A DNA stretch of 64,000 nucleotides, taken from assembly GCA_024114885.1 (NCBI GenBank), contig CP099423.1:1612001-1676000 (forward strand), written 5' to 3'. The stretch is from Septoria linicola (lineage: Eukaryota > Ascomycota > Dothideomycetes > Mycosphaerellales > Mycosphaerellaceae). The notes beneath the pieces are model-generated. The model did not search any database. It was not told the DNA's origin and was given only the letters and a program-made list of their open reading frames with translations. The position numbers and the translations under genes were made by a program. Shown here piece by piece: positions 45,659 to 56,534 of the stretch (position 1 is the stretch's first letter; each line of letters starts with the position of its first letter).

Positions 45659-45945
45659 GATGTGTCGGTATGGCAGGAGCAGACACGCAGAGAGGGCGAG
45701 TGGGTGGGTGGAGGAAGAGCGTGATCGAGGTGGTGCTGCAGTGGCCAATAGCTGCGATTTCAATGTCGTTGACGCAGAGGAAGCTGCGACCCATGCACGT
45801 CGGGCCGGCACTTCTCCCGGCGCAGACCCTGGTCAATCGCAGCTTCCTCGAACAAAAAGTTATCGGCCGCGCTTTCTCGCTTCGCTTTGCGGTACATGCA
45901 TATGCTCAGCTCCTGTCATCAATACAGACGCAGCCACGTTCAAAA
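45659..45945. promoter_or_regulatory. Compact divergent promoter, complex I 49 kDa subunit and RPC40
   Basis: Only 287 nt separate the two start codons, so the leader regions and promoters of both genes share this stretch. Motifs were not resolved. Confidence 0.6.
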
Positions 45946-47127
45946 ATGCCGTCGTGGGCGCCTCTCACCAAGGAGCAGCTGGAGGAGCGCCGCATTGTCA
46001 ACGTCAACGCCGAGACTGTCTCCAACGTCGCTTCGACCGATGTGCCTGGTCACTATGGCCCAAAGCAGGACGATACTTGGAATCTGGAGCGGTTTCGCCA
46101 GAACCTCAATATCGACTTCCACCAGAACGAGCAGTTCAATTCAGCTTTCTCCCTCGTAGGCGTTGACGCCAGCGTTGCGAATGCATTCCGGCGCATACTC
46201 ATTTCAGAACTGCCGACGCTCGCGATCGAGGATGTCTACATGTTTGACAATACGAGCATCATTCAAGACGAAGTCCTCGCACATCGTATGGGTTTGATCC
46301 CACTGCAAGGAGGAAAGGAAGGCCTGCGGTGGATGCACTGGTTCAAAAAGACTCCACCTGAGAGTGATCACGCAGCCTATGCGCAATTCATGGCTGAGCA
46401 AGAGGAGCAAGGTGCAGATCGCTCAGCTAGCACTCCTTCAGACTACAACACGGTCGTCTTGACCTTGAATGTGGAGTGTCGGTGGAAGACAGTCGAGGAT
46501 GACGGAGTGGACGGCAAGAAACTGGCGAGAGAGGGAAGCACAGATCCTACCGAGAAGTACGTCAACAGTAACGTATACGCACATCAGATCGAGTTTGAGC
46601 CGCAAGGCGTCAATCAGCCCGAGTTCTTCTCAGGTGAGAATGCTATCAGGCCAGTCAATCCGGACATTCTCATCGCGAAGCTGCGACCCGGACAGAGAAT
46701 CCACATGAGGATGCATTGCGTGAAGGGCATCGGCGCCGACCACGCCAAGTTCTCTCCGGTGGCTACCGCCTCGTATCGGCTGCTGCCAGACATCAAGATC
46801 ACGAAGCCGATCGTAGGAGCAGATGCGAAAGCGTTCCAGAAGTGCTTTCCAAAGGGCGTGATTGGGCTCGAGGATGATGCGTCAAGCGGCGAGAAGAAGG
46901 CCGTGGTCAAGGATGCGTTCAAGGACACAGTCAGCAGGGAGTGTCTAAGATATGACGAGTTCAAGGACAAAGTCAAGCTGGGCCGCATCCGCGACCACTT
47001 CATCTTCAGCGTGGAGAGTACCGGGCAGTTTGATAGCGATGAGCTGTTCATCGACAGCATCCGATTGCTGAAGCAAAAGGCAGTCACATTCAAAAAGCAC
47101 CTCGAGGCTGTGGAAGAAGGACGTTGA
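45946..47127 (+). CDS. RPC40: RNA polymerase I and III shared subunit AC40 (RPC40), 393 aa
   Basis: A single exon from ATG 45946 (MPSWAPLTKEQLEERRIVNV). The frame is open upstream, but this ATG gives the normal length. The alpha-like N-terminal dimerisation fold is clear: FSLVGVDASVANAFRRILIS, ELPTLAIEDVYMFDNTSIIQ, then DEVLAHRMGLIPL. The insert domain and the C-terminal half of the fold (SVESTGQFDSDELFIDSI) follow. AC40 pairs with AC19 to start assembly of Pol I and Pol III in the nucleus. Intact. Confidence 0.97.
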   Translation: MPSWAPLTKEQLEERRIVNVNAETVSNVASTDVPGHYGPKQDDTWNLERFRQNLNIDFHQNEQFNSAFSLVGVDASVANAFRRILISELPTLAIEDVYMFDNTSIIQDEVLAHRMGLIPLQGGKEGLRWMHWFKKTPPESDHAAYAQFMAEQEEQGADRSASTPSDYNTVVLTLNVECRWKTVEDDGVDGKKLAREGSTDPTEKYVNSNVYAHQIEFEPQGVNQPEFFSGENAIRPVNPDILIAKLRPGQRIHMRMHCVKGIGADHAKFSPVATASYRLLPDIKITKPIVGADAKAFQKCFPKGVIGLEDDASSGEKKAVVKDAFKDTVSRECLRYDEFKDKVKLGRIRDHFIFSVESTGQFDSDELFIDSIRLLKQKAVTFKKHLEAVEEGR

Positions 47128-47316
47128 ACACTTCTCTGCCTGTATCATGTCACAGCATAGCGTCGGCGTTTGGGATAGGCAAATTGGGCACGAAATGATG
47201 AGAAGCTTTATGGCTGAGCTCGCAAAAGCGGCAATGCGTTACTATACCCCAATCAGAGCGACTTCCTGATCTCATATCAAGTGCTCGTTCGAACCTTCAC
47301 TTTCACTGAACCCTCG

Positions 47317-48357
47317 ATGGCGCTTACTGGTTGGCCTCTCCTGCCTACTCTTCTCAGACCAACACCCCAACGTTCTCACGCCATACACTCAACATTACTG
47401 GCCAGAGATATCACTATGCAGTTACCCTGGCCCCCCAGCATTCCCAAGCACTTCTCTACGATCGACCGACCAGCGCCAGTCACCAGCGCTTTCGACTTTG
47501 ACAGCGTTCCAACCACAGGCGAAGCAATCCAAGAGACCGCACCTCGATGCCCAGACTGCTTCTACAACCACTGGCCCGGACAGCGCTGGCCCGAAGTCGT
47601 TCGCCTCACATTATACCCGTGCGATGATTACTGCGAGTAGTGCGACACAGACTGTAGCACGGCGTCACGGCTCAAGTACCACATTGAAGGCGAGCACGCC
47701 GACAGACTGGCTGATGGAGATTGGTGGTGTCAGACAGTGCAGGTGAGGAGGAGAAGATTCCTGCATCCTATTACTGGAAGGCCGTGGGGTGGGGCAAATG
47801 TGGCTAAAGCTGTGCTGGCGATGCGAGCTGTGCAAGTGACTGAGCAGGACAAGAAGGCGAAGACGAAGTCGAAAGAGGTGATGAAGGAGAAAGTGGAGGA
47901 TGAGAAGCAGTCCAACGTCAGGGTTGGTGATTTGGGCATTCCGATCGATGAGCCTAGAGAGCAGTCGAATGTTGAAGTCGACGCCTACGGCATACCGATA
48001 GATGATTCGCTGCTGGATCCGATGGATGTTCCGCTGATGGACAAATTCCGGAAGTGGGTACGAGAAAGGCATGCTCGTGATTTGGCGAAGTCGAGTGCTA
48101 GCGACCTGACCACATCGAACTCTGAGCCTGCAAAGGTGGGAAGCCGTGTGAAGAGAAAGAGCCTGGGCCTACTGGACGGCTGGAAGCCCGTCAAGAGGAA
48201 GAGCGGAGGATCTGTGCAAGATGAAAAGACTTCAAAGCAGGTATCGGCAGAGATTGGGAACACGGATCTATCGGCCGATATGTCGGCAGGGCACGTGCGA
48301 GACGAAGCCGGCATTATGCTCGACTCGCTCGAAGCCTCAGAGGACGAGGATGCATAA
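47317..48357 (+). pseudogene. C2H2 zinc-finger-like protein interrupted by TAG between the two cysteines
   Basis: The frame opens at ATG 47317 (or 47416) and, apart from one TAG at 47638-47640, continues to the TAA at 48355-48357. The interrupted stretch is CDDYCE-stop-CDTDCSTASRLKYH then IEGEH, an exact C-x2-C-x12-H-x4-H finger if the stop is counted as one residue. Downstream are RRFLHPITGRPWGGANVAKA and two copies of a short motif, GDLGIPIDEP and DAYGIPIDDS. No intron can remove the stop without destroying the finger. It is either a single-codon pseudogene or a readthrough case. Family not recognised. Confidence 0.6.
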
Positions 48358-48691
48358 AGTGGTCGGATGGATGATATGAACATACTTGAGGCCGCGTTCG
48401 ACAATATGGAGCGGGAGGGGGTGGAATTGGAACTCGGAGCATTGAAGAAGAGCTGGTATTCTAGCCGCAGGGTATCACATCGTTCCTGTACCAATATTAT
48501 CATTGTGGAGAAACTTCTCGATGGATATCGTGCGGCTCGCTGAAGCCACGATTGAGGTAGTCTCTAACATTAACGCCATTCTCCAGTACAAGAGATCTCC
48601 TTTCATTCATCCTGACTGGGCTGAACCGCCGGACATGATCTGGGTCGTGTTGTGGGATGGCAAGTTTGGCACGCTGCTCCGCTTCTGTGGT
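48358..48691. other. Convergent intergenic region
   Basis: About 330 nt, no supported feature. Confidence 0.4.
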
Positions 48692-49504
48692 TCAGCTGTC
48701 AGCTAACATTCCACAGTCAGGTATGGTAAGCTCGCATGGAAGTTGCTCACCCGCCGCAGCATCTAATGCAGCTGGACTGAAAATCGGCCTATTCTCCACA
48801 ATCGCCTCGGTAGGAATCTGGTTGACCGCCAAATACTCATCCTCATACTGCTCTGGCAGCATCTCGGTGTCAATTCCCAGACTATTCACCACCTCTTTCA
48901 CACTAAACAACCGCGTAATCTTACTACACTCAATATGCAACACATTCGCAGTTTTCCCGCCGTTTCGCTCGCTCCATTTCATCGCCCAGTCTTCAGCGTG
49001 CTGTTCGTCTGTGAAGATGGAAATAAAGGGGCTGCCTTGGCGGGAATTCCAGTCGAGATGGTCGCTTGTGAGTTGTTTGAGTTTGGCGTCTGTGAAGCCG
49101 CGGGAGGGGTTGGGGAAAATGGAGGAGGCTTGGAGGCCGCCGATGGTGGTGACGGTTGTCCATGCGCCTTCGTATTGGACGCGGTAGCCGCGGGTGGGTT
49201 TGCTGGTGTGGCGGAGGCGCATCCATACTGTGAGTTGGGCGGCTTCGTATTGGTCGCTTGCGCTGCGTCTGTGGCCGCGTGAGGGGCCTTGGGGTGGGGA
49301 GGGTTGGCGGGAGTTGGGTTGTGAGGATAGCTCCCGGGCGTCTTTGAGGATTGCGATTGTTTGGTCGAGTGTGTCGTCTGGTATGCTTGGGTCTTGGGTG
49401 AGAGATGCTTGGAGTGCGCTGATGGCGCGCTTCACGGCTTTGCGCTTTTGGTTGCGGATGTCTGCTTCTCTGGAGTCGAGCGTTGTGCTTGCCATGCTGG
49501 GCAT
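48692..49504 (-). CDS. Unrecognised protein, 270 aa
   Basis: A single exon from ATG 49504 (MPSMASTTLDSREADIRNQK). An N-terminal helical, charged part (KRKAVKRAISALQASLTQDP) leads through a Ser/Pro/Arg linker to a compact region: RGYRVQYEGAWTTVTTIGGL, FISIFTDEQHAEDWAMKW, and NVLHIECSKITRLFSVKEVV. That region reads like an alpha/beta fold in which a substrate arginine and aromatic residues recur. It vaguely resembles fungal proteins of the DUF7587 kind, but I could not confirm this. Function unknown. Confidence 0.6.
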   Translation of the reverse strand: MPSMASTTLDSREADIRNQKRKAVKRAISALQASLTQDPSIPDDTLDQTIAILKDARELSSQPNSRQPSPPQGPSRGHRRSASDQYEAAQLTVWMRLRHTSKPTRGYRVQYEGAWTTVTTIGGLQASSIFPNPSRGFTDAKLKQLTSDHLDWNSRQGSPFISIFTDEQHAEDWAMKWSERNGGKTANVLHIECSKITRLFSVKEVVNSLGIDTEMLPEQYEDEYLAVNQIPTEAIVENRPIFSPAALDAAAGEQLPCELTIPDCGMLADS

Positions 49505-50270
49505 AGCGATTGGTATTTCAATTTCTTGCGGCGGTCTTGTAATTATAAGGTAGTGATGAGGTCCAAAGGCGTCCCGCGTCTTGGGCCCAAGGGGAAGTCG
49601 AGGCTAAAGAGAACTTTGAGGTTCGGATTTGAGTTCTGGCAGACACGACTGACAAGCTAAGTTCAGAACACCATGCAAGAAGCCGGGAGTCTGACTTCCA
49701 CAACACACAAAAGTTGGCTAGTAATTGGCTGGAAAGCTCTGGAGTCGCAAGTTGGCAGAGTCACGTCGAGGTAAAGGGATCGTCCTATGTGGCTGTGGTG
49801 GTATGCATGGAACCAGGCGTGCGCTTGAATCGGATTGCTGTCACAGATGCCGTGCTGCGAGGTACTAGGTTCTATGAGAGCGCACCAGCAGGTCGGTGCC
49901 AAAAAGCTGTTGACGACAAGGCTGAGAACCAATCTTCAATCAATTGTGCGCTTCGGCTGGTCCGCCGTTCTGGCCAGGCCTTTGGACTGCTTGATGAGAG
50001 GGCTGGTATCGTGGGTTGGGATTTTGGCGTGAGAACGACAAAAGAGACTGGTGTGTATAACAAGAAACGTTGCTCAGTCTGCAGGAGCAAGACACAATGT
50101 CAGTACCTACAGATCACAAGCGAGTACAGTAACAGCAAGCAATAGGCTGTGCGGCTGATGTCGATGTAAAGGAGGTGGACCGGGACTTGGGCGAGCAGAG
50201 ATCTGGACCTTCCCGAATGTGGCATCGTGCGGTACGGGGTAGGCGAGACTCGCGTGACTTTCGCGTCTCT
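49505..50270. other. Intergenic, nothing recognised
   Basis: About 765 nt. The open frame 49714-50145 (+) has an implausible composition and no family. No supported gene. Confidence 0.4.
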
Positions 50271-51919
50271 TTAGATTGCCATCAACACCATGGCCACAAT
50301 GGACAGACTTATAGGAGGGCTGTCTGCCCACATCACCGGCTTCCAGGCGGCAACAGACGCTGCTGTGGCTGGCTGAGATGTGCTCTCTGTCTGCCTTGGT
50401 GACACTTCCTCTTCAAGCGCCACGGGTGCAGCAACGCGTGCCCCATCACCATCATCAGGTCCAGACTTTTCGGCCTGACTATCCTCCTTGCCATCAGACG
50501 CAGGCTGTTTGGCGCGTTCAGGCTGCCCAATCACCGCTGCAGACACATCTGGATACGAATCATGCCTGATCGAAGATAGACCATGAGCTCAACGCTCTTT
50601 TGCGTTTCTATCGCGATTACGCTAATCATACCTATAGCAATACTGGCCACCTGTGGGACTCATTACATCTCGAACTTTTACTTTGTCAAAGATCGGAGAG
50701 AGCGTGATATCATCGTCCATGCTAATTGCTGGCGCTGGTGGGGCTGCAAATATGTCAGTCAGCCAGTGCCGAATCAGGATTCGAACGAACACCTACATCG
50801 ACTCCTTTTCCGAAGGTCTGCGTATGAATCCGCTTTGGCCAATTGTGTGGTCCTGACTTCGAGGTCTATGCTCTGCCAGATTGCCCACACTCTGTCCAGC
50901 ATCGTGTGATGGCACATGAACCACGGATCACCCGGAGCGCCTGGAACATCTGAATTGGTGCCGCTACAGAGCCTCTGTTAGCAAATGAACTGTTCTGCCA
51001 TCGCCCTTCGGTAATTCAGGACTGGACATCATACCCAACGAAGATATGAGGAATCGGATGAATGCCGACTGGCCACGACTCGATGCGCACACCGAACGCG
51101 TCTGGATCTATACAGCTGTCAGATCTGGAGCTGGCTCCGCCACTACAAGCCGCTCACCTTCAAAGTTATTGATTGTGAATGTCACATTGTCATATGTCAG
51201 GTTGCCGAGGAACTTTGGCTCGAATTTGCGCTCCAAGCATCGCGTGTTGAGACCAAGACCATCATCCTGAGGGTTGTCTGTACATGCATGATTGCCGGCA
51301 ACAGGCCCCAGATTGATCTTCCAGTCCGCGAAGGGTCCGTCTGTCAAGCACGAGCAATCTTTGCTTGGAGTGTCCGCCTTCCCATTGCCGCCGAGAGAGG
51401 TATCTGAGCCGTCGAATATCGGCCACGACTCTATCGGTTGACCATAGTAGCGCGAGTAATCCCAATAAGGCTACGATCAAATTAGCGTTGGCCTTGTCCA
51501 AGTCCGCCCTGGAGACCTACCTGTCCACCTGTGTATCCACACTCGTCTCGAAGCGTCCGCTCAAATACCCAGAGGAAGTGTCTGTGCCATGCAAGAAGCC
51601 ATGGCGATCGATGCACCGCAGGAGTCGAATACCATTCTTTCCGCACAATCATATTGTCTTCTGTACAGCCATCATTAAGGCTTGTCGACGTGATTGCCAC
51701 ATAACTTGCGTGCAGATCTTGCATCACTGATTGGGCATCCGTCGAGGGATCTGCGGTGGACGAATGTATCAGATCGTCCGCTGCATCTTCAAACGGCGTG
51801 AACGAAATCCCTGCTTCGTTCTGCGCAGGTGCGGGAGCTGCGACAGCTCCGATTCTGAGGCATATCGACAAAGATATTACAAAGTATAAGCGAACGTTGT
51901 GTATGTGACGTTCAAACAT
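50271..51919 (-). CDS. Secreted tyrosinase-like copper protein, CuA site incomplete, one doubtful junction
   Basis: Exons 51521-51919, 51114-51470, 51035-51078, 50797-50972, 50632-50743 and 50271-50565. A signal peptide (MFERHIHNVRLYFVISLSIC) comes first. CuA residues 2 and 3 are in VHRSPWLLAWHRHF (H-x8-H). PYWDYSRYY and IFDGSDTS follow. CuB is IHPIPH (H-x3-H) plus GDPWFMCHHTMLDRVW, and the C-terminal VMSPTGGQYCY closes the fold. A Ser/Pro tail ending in a hydrophobic stretch suggests a GPI or TM end. About 50 residues that normally hold the first CuA His are missing between VRKEW and VHRSP. The junction 51079-51113 is only 35 nt; if not spliced it causes a stop and a frameshift. Other introns are 50-66 nt and in frame. 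Tyrosinases oxidise phenols to quinones; activity is doubtful here. Confidence 0.7.
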
Positions 51920-52832
51920 GTCGAAGAAACGAATGGATAATCTCGGTTTCTGTGGCGTCGCAAGAAGACAAATGGAGGAAGGATCAGGAGGGAACAAAAC
52001 GAAGACACTGACATTGACAGGTCCTGGAGATTGATGCCGGCGAACCTTGATTGTCTCCTCAATACGGCTCCTGTTGCTATATCAAGGAGCATCATCCTGG
52101 CCGCCAAACAATTGAATTTCTAAGTTAAGCACTTCCCAGCTGAGCTTGACTGGCCATGGTCCAATCATCGAGGAGTGCTTCTGTACCGGCTTCCAGGGTT
52201 GCTGGGCGTGGACCGACCTCAGGGCAAGCACAAAGATATTCTGAGCTTGTGCTGCGTGGTTCGACTACCAAAGTCCAGCTGCTCGGGTCTGTCCGTTTCG
52301 AGTGGTAGTGTTCCATTCGGGTGGACCTCATGTGCTCTGCTCATGCTCGTGATTTCGAGGGATACTGTAGCGTACAGCATGTAGCCGCCAATGGATCCTG
52401 ACGTTAGAACCGGTTCTCTCTGCTGGCTCGGGCACTAGGATGAAGCACAATCGCGCCCATACCTCAAGCGGCGTGGCAAGTGCATAATTGGATTCGTTTG
52501 CGCATCGGCAAAGTGCTTTACCGCCCTCCACTGTCAGCATTTCCAACGTGGCCGCGCATTCTGGCTTTGGTAGGTTTCCAGGACCGTCTAGCGTGGATCG
52601 TCTTTCAAGGCGCATGGGGTCTCTCGTGAACGACTTCACTTCTGCAGCGGACCCACTTTGATGCAGCGCTGCGTTTGCTCATGCACAGAAACAATGGACT
52701 CGTCTGCTAGGCAACAATCGAGAGAGCGCGGATACCCAGAGGCGCTGGATTCCGCCATTTCTTACTTGACCGCAGCCGCCTCGTCTTCACCAACAACACA
52801 CTGTCCTCACCACGACCTGCCACATCGGCATT
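51920..52832. other. Divergent intergenic region
   Basis: About 910 nt. A minus-strand open frame at 52328-52639 is not convincing. No RNA gene seen. Confidence 0.4.
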
Positions 52833-55697
52833 ATGGCGACCACGAGTGACTACTCCACGATTGTGGGTAGGCACGCCCGCTACAAGGTGAGCTGCCTGAC
52901 GACATAAGGAACCGGATATCTACTGACCACCTCTGCAGGCCGGCCAGCAAATCGTCGTTACCTGGCTCGCCAACACAGCAGCCAACTACAAAGATCTCGC
53001 CACGTACTTTCAGTACCTCACAAAGACCAAGCCGAAAACTCGACAGGGTGCCGTGCGAGTTGCGACACACGAGCTCATCGGACTCGCGGACATTATCATC
53101 AAAGGAGATCCACCGACTAATGTCCCTGAAGACATCTTCAAGGTACTGCAAGATGTGATTGCCGGGAGACGTGCTACGAATGTGTGGTACTATTCGCAGC
53201 CAAAACAATCAGATCACGATGGCCATCTGTTTTCCATCGATGCGCTCGAGAGGGTGCGCGATATTCTGCAGCCTGGGAGAAGCAAGATCTCCGTGGGAGA
53301 TAAAGTGACGAACAAGCAGAAGACGAAGTCAACAGGGCTTGGGAATGCAATTGAACAGGAGGTCGACTCACTTTCGAACGTCTTCGCTTGTCTCGATGTT
53401 CACGAGCCAGCCACAGAGCCTCTCGGTTCCGCCGCAAAGACTACTCCAGCGGCAGCCAAGGTTACACATGGATCCGAACTCGAGGATGATCAAGACCAGG
53501 ACATATTTGCTCTCTGGTGCTTCTTGGAGGACATGAACGACATTCGGCAGATGATTCGCGAGCTATGGGCTGACGTTCGACGCGGAGAGGTGACTACCGT
53601 TGTCGCTGGTCTGACGACTGAATTGGCCGTCGGTATGATTCACCGGTCCTATGACGACTTTGTTGCCACATATCCTCAGTTCTCTCACTGGACCTCGATC
53701 GCGAGTTTCCTCGGACTACAGGTCTACATCAACAACAACGTGGTGTATCTGCTGCCAGCCAAGCGCACGAATGCTACTACACCAGCGAACTCACAGTCCA
53801 ATGCTGCAGATCCGCTGTGTACCTCCGCAACCTTCCTACTTCGCGTCTATGTCTAAGCTACTGGAAATTGTCTGGATTCATCAAAAGAACTTCGCAACGG
53901 CTTCGCCGATACTACACTTGGGGCGATTATGCGTCCAAGGCCAATCTCTAAGCTCGAGCTCCTATTGTTTTCTATCGTCCGGAACTTGTCTCGCTGGCCC
54001 ATTACTCACGGAAAGAAGAAATTCCTCGAGAGGCCTGGGAGATGGTAATGGGCCCAGGCTTTCGGCCTAAGCAGGATACGAAACATCCTTGGGCAACACA
54101 CCACAGTTCAGAGTTCACCAACGGGCTATTTGACATAATATGATGGGGAGGACATATTGATGACTTCGAGCCGCCGATGTGGTTATCTATATGTTGTGCG
54201 ACCCTGATGGATATCCAAGATCAAGTCGGATCTCTGCCAAAGCTTGGCGGAGATGTTGCCCTCGCCTATGAGAAGCATGTTCTTGGTGTTATCAAGAAGG
54301 CCACAAAATTCCGGAATGATTCAGAATATAAGGGCTTACTACCGCTGGACAGGTCGACCGAATTGGCTGAGCGAGGAATTGGAGCTGCAGGTTTTCTCGA
54401 GACTGTTGCCCGGAGCCGGGAATTGGACACCCTGCGAGCACAGTCAGCCGTGTTCACGGACAGGCTGATGCAGTGTCACAAGATCAAAGCGAAGATCCTC
54501 ACGCTGGAGACCTTTCCACATAGCGCCGGTGAGATGCTATATGTGCGGAAGGTCCATTTGCACGATCCTGCCGTCGATGCAGCCAACGAGCTTCAAGCTA
54601 TCCTGATTCTCGCTCACTTCTACAAAGCTGCAAGCTGCTACGGACTCGTGGACGTGGCTTGGCACGACATGGACTTCGTAGTCGCACAGCACAGCATCCA
54701 GAAGCCTTTCGTGACGAAGACTGGCAAAGGAAACAATGCGTATGCGATGCTGAGATACTTCCTCATCGACCTTGGAGTCGAGGCATCTGCCTTCGCTGGT
54801 GGCAAGTTGCCGCCGCCCCCATCACAGGCGACCGTGATCAAGAAGTCGAAGAAGCTCTCTCCATACGACTCAGCTTTCCGCGCCGCACTGCTGGCCCGCC
54901 ATTACACACTTCAGGAGCAAGGCGGTTCCAGAGGTCGAGTATTTGATTTCATCTTGACTGCCATGTCACAAGCTGCCGCAGCCACTACTGGCACGAAGAC
55001 GAGGAAGCAAATGCGCCACTTCACGCCAGGGGACTTGCTTGTCACCTACAAGAAAGAAATGATCGGAGACGAACCACGACTCAACTTTGACTACACCACT
55101 TTCACTTCGTTCTGCTTGGAGCTACTCATCAAGCTCGTGGTTGGTGGACTTCTGGGAGTGTCCGACAAGGAGCTTCGAAGTCTGGACAAACCGCATGAGC
55201 TGGTATACTTCATGATGAAAGATGCCGCAGGAGCAAAGAATTCAGGTCGATCTGTCAGTACAACAATGTTTGGCCGAGCGGCAGCAGTCATGCAATCTAT
55301 GCTCTCAGAGCACGACAACAATAGGAGGTTCTCGCAGGCTGCACTGCGGAAGTCCAGCGGACGTGTTCCCAAGAACGACAGACCTGAATTCACACCCGAG
55401 GATCCTAAGGTCGAAGCCAACAGAAAGGCCCTCGCTGGCATATTACCAGATGCTGCAATCGGTTCATCGCGGCAAGTTCTCGAGATCTACGATCCTAATG
55501 GCTCACTGGGGACCTTTGACCAGCTGCTCAGTACCGGGACAATGTCGGCACTCATGCCAGGTGGCAGGCACGCTCGTACCGTTGCGATGATCCCTGAAGG
55601 CACAGAAAACCACTTCAAGAAGAAGGTGTTGGCTGAGGGTCTTGAACTCAGAGACCGGTCGGCTGCCTATGAGGTCCTTCAACGATACAGAGACTGA
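52833..55697 (+). pseudogene. DUF6604-type fungal protein, ~916 codons, interrupted by TAA and TGA
   Basis: Exons 52833-52886, 52939-53744 and 53810-55697, with GT-AG introns of 52 and 65 nt that keep frame. The N-terminus matches DUF6604: YSTIVGRHARYKAGQQIVVT, WLANTAANYKDL, and VATHELIGLADIIIKGDPP. After intron 2 the same frame continues to 55697 in well-structured sequence (APIVFYRPELVSLAHYSRKE; WGGHIDDFEPPMWLSICCAT; MDIQDQVG). A TAA at 53949-53951 (after YASKANL) and a TGA at 54141-54143 (FDII-stop-WGGHIDD) break it. No intron removes either. The 506-codon downstream stretch from 54177 looks intact but lacks its own domain start. The function of DUF6604 proteins is unknown. The gene is a probable pseudogene. 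Confidence 0.7.
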
Positions 55698-56059
55698 GCT
55701 AGGCGGCCTAGTATGGCACAAGAGTGTGTAGTAGGTTAAAGACAATTGTGCGCTTCTTGGCGCTGAGCTGGACTAGACATGGAGCTGGAAGCTCAGCGAG
55801 CATACTTGGCCCTGTTGATAGCGCTTCCCGCGCGATGGGCACAGTTCTTCAATAGTACTACAGAGGACTTTTGCATGGTCTGAAAGGGCACCCTTGGAAA
55901 GGTTAGATTACTGCTGGTCTACACACGTATAAATGGCAGTAGCGTGTCCTACGATGTACCTTTATGCGTCGAATGCCCAGATCCAATCATGTCTTCATGA
56001 TTCTGCCTGTTCTTGTGAGATGCTCCGAATCGAGAGCGCCGATGTATCCAAGCAGATAT
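55698..56059. other. Intergenic, nothing recognised
   Basis: About 360 nt between convergent ends. No supported feature. Confidence 0.35.
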
Positions 56060-56534
56060 CTAGCACCCTCCAGGAGAAGTCTTTCTCAAGCTCAAACCCG
56101 GTGGAAGCGCTCTGCCTAGAAATAGTTGATATGAGTCAACGATGTCCTTGTATATCAGTGTTCGTAGCCAATCCACTGCTTACCTATTACAATGCCAAGG
56201 CCGCAGGAGTCAGTAGCTGTGACTTCAATGCTCGTCGGACGACCAGCATGCATATAGTGGACAACTTCTGACCATCCCTCGGGCACGCAACTAGAGCAGA
56301 AGCAGTAATCAGATCGGTGATACTTCATCACATAAGGGGACGGCCAGTCATTATTCGTTCTGATCTTACCCTGAGCCTACTACATGTCCTTGACCTAGAG
56401 ATATAGTTAGTTGCGTGTGACAAAAAGCACTTAAATGTGCGTAACATACCGGCATTTATAATTTCCACACCACATGCAAAAGTAGTGGATACGAGCAGAG
56501 CGAGGCTCGTAGCGAAGTTGGCGATAGCGACCAT
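56060..56534 (-). CDS. Small secreted four-cysteine protein, 90 aa in four exons
   Basis: Exons 56450-56534, 56370-56394, 56184-56290 and 56060-56115. The introns are 55, 79 and 68 nt, each with GT and AG ends, and two have clear CTAAC-like branch sites. The product starts with a signal peptide (MVAIANFATSLALLVSTTFA), cleaved by prediction before C21. The mature ~70 residues have Cys at 21, 38, 66 and 90, the last being the C-terminal residue. Phase holds at every junction. The final exon is 56 nt and ends in TAG. No known domain was recognised. Size, signal peptide and cysteines fit an effector-like secreted protein. It was not visible as an open frame because exons 2 and 4 are so short. It lies next to the RIP-like tract. 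The function is open. Confidence 0.6.

Noticed and set aside
49714..50145. 143-codon plus-strand open frame
   Set aside because: No homology, no conserved motifs, and odd residue use.
50770..50800. T-loop-like gttcgaatcctg on the minus strand, tested as a tRNA
   Set aside because: No matching acceptor stem or anticodon arm nearby; it falls in the tyrosinase intron.
38166..55697. TAG read as a sense codon (altered genetic code)
   Set aside because: Intact genes (SDR, Ada2, FAHD1, the F-box/JmjC gene, complex I 49 kDa) end in TAG, so the codon is a normal stop here.
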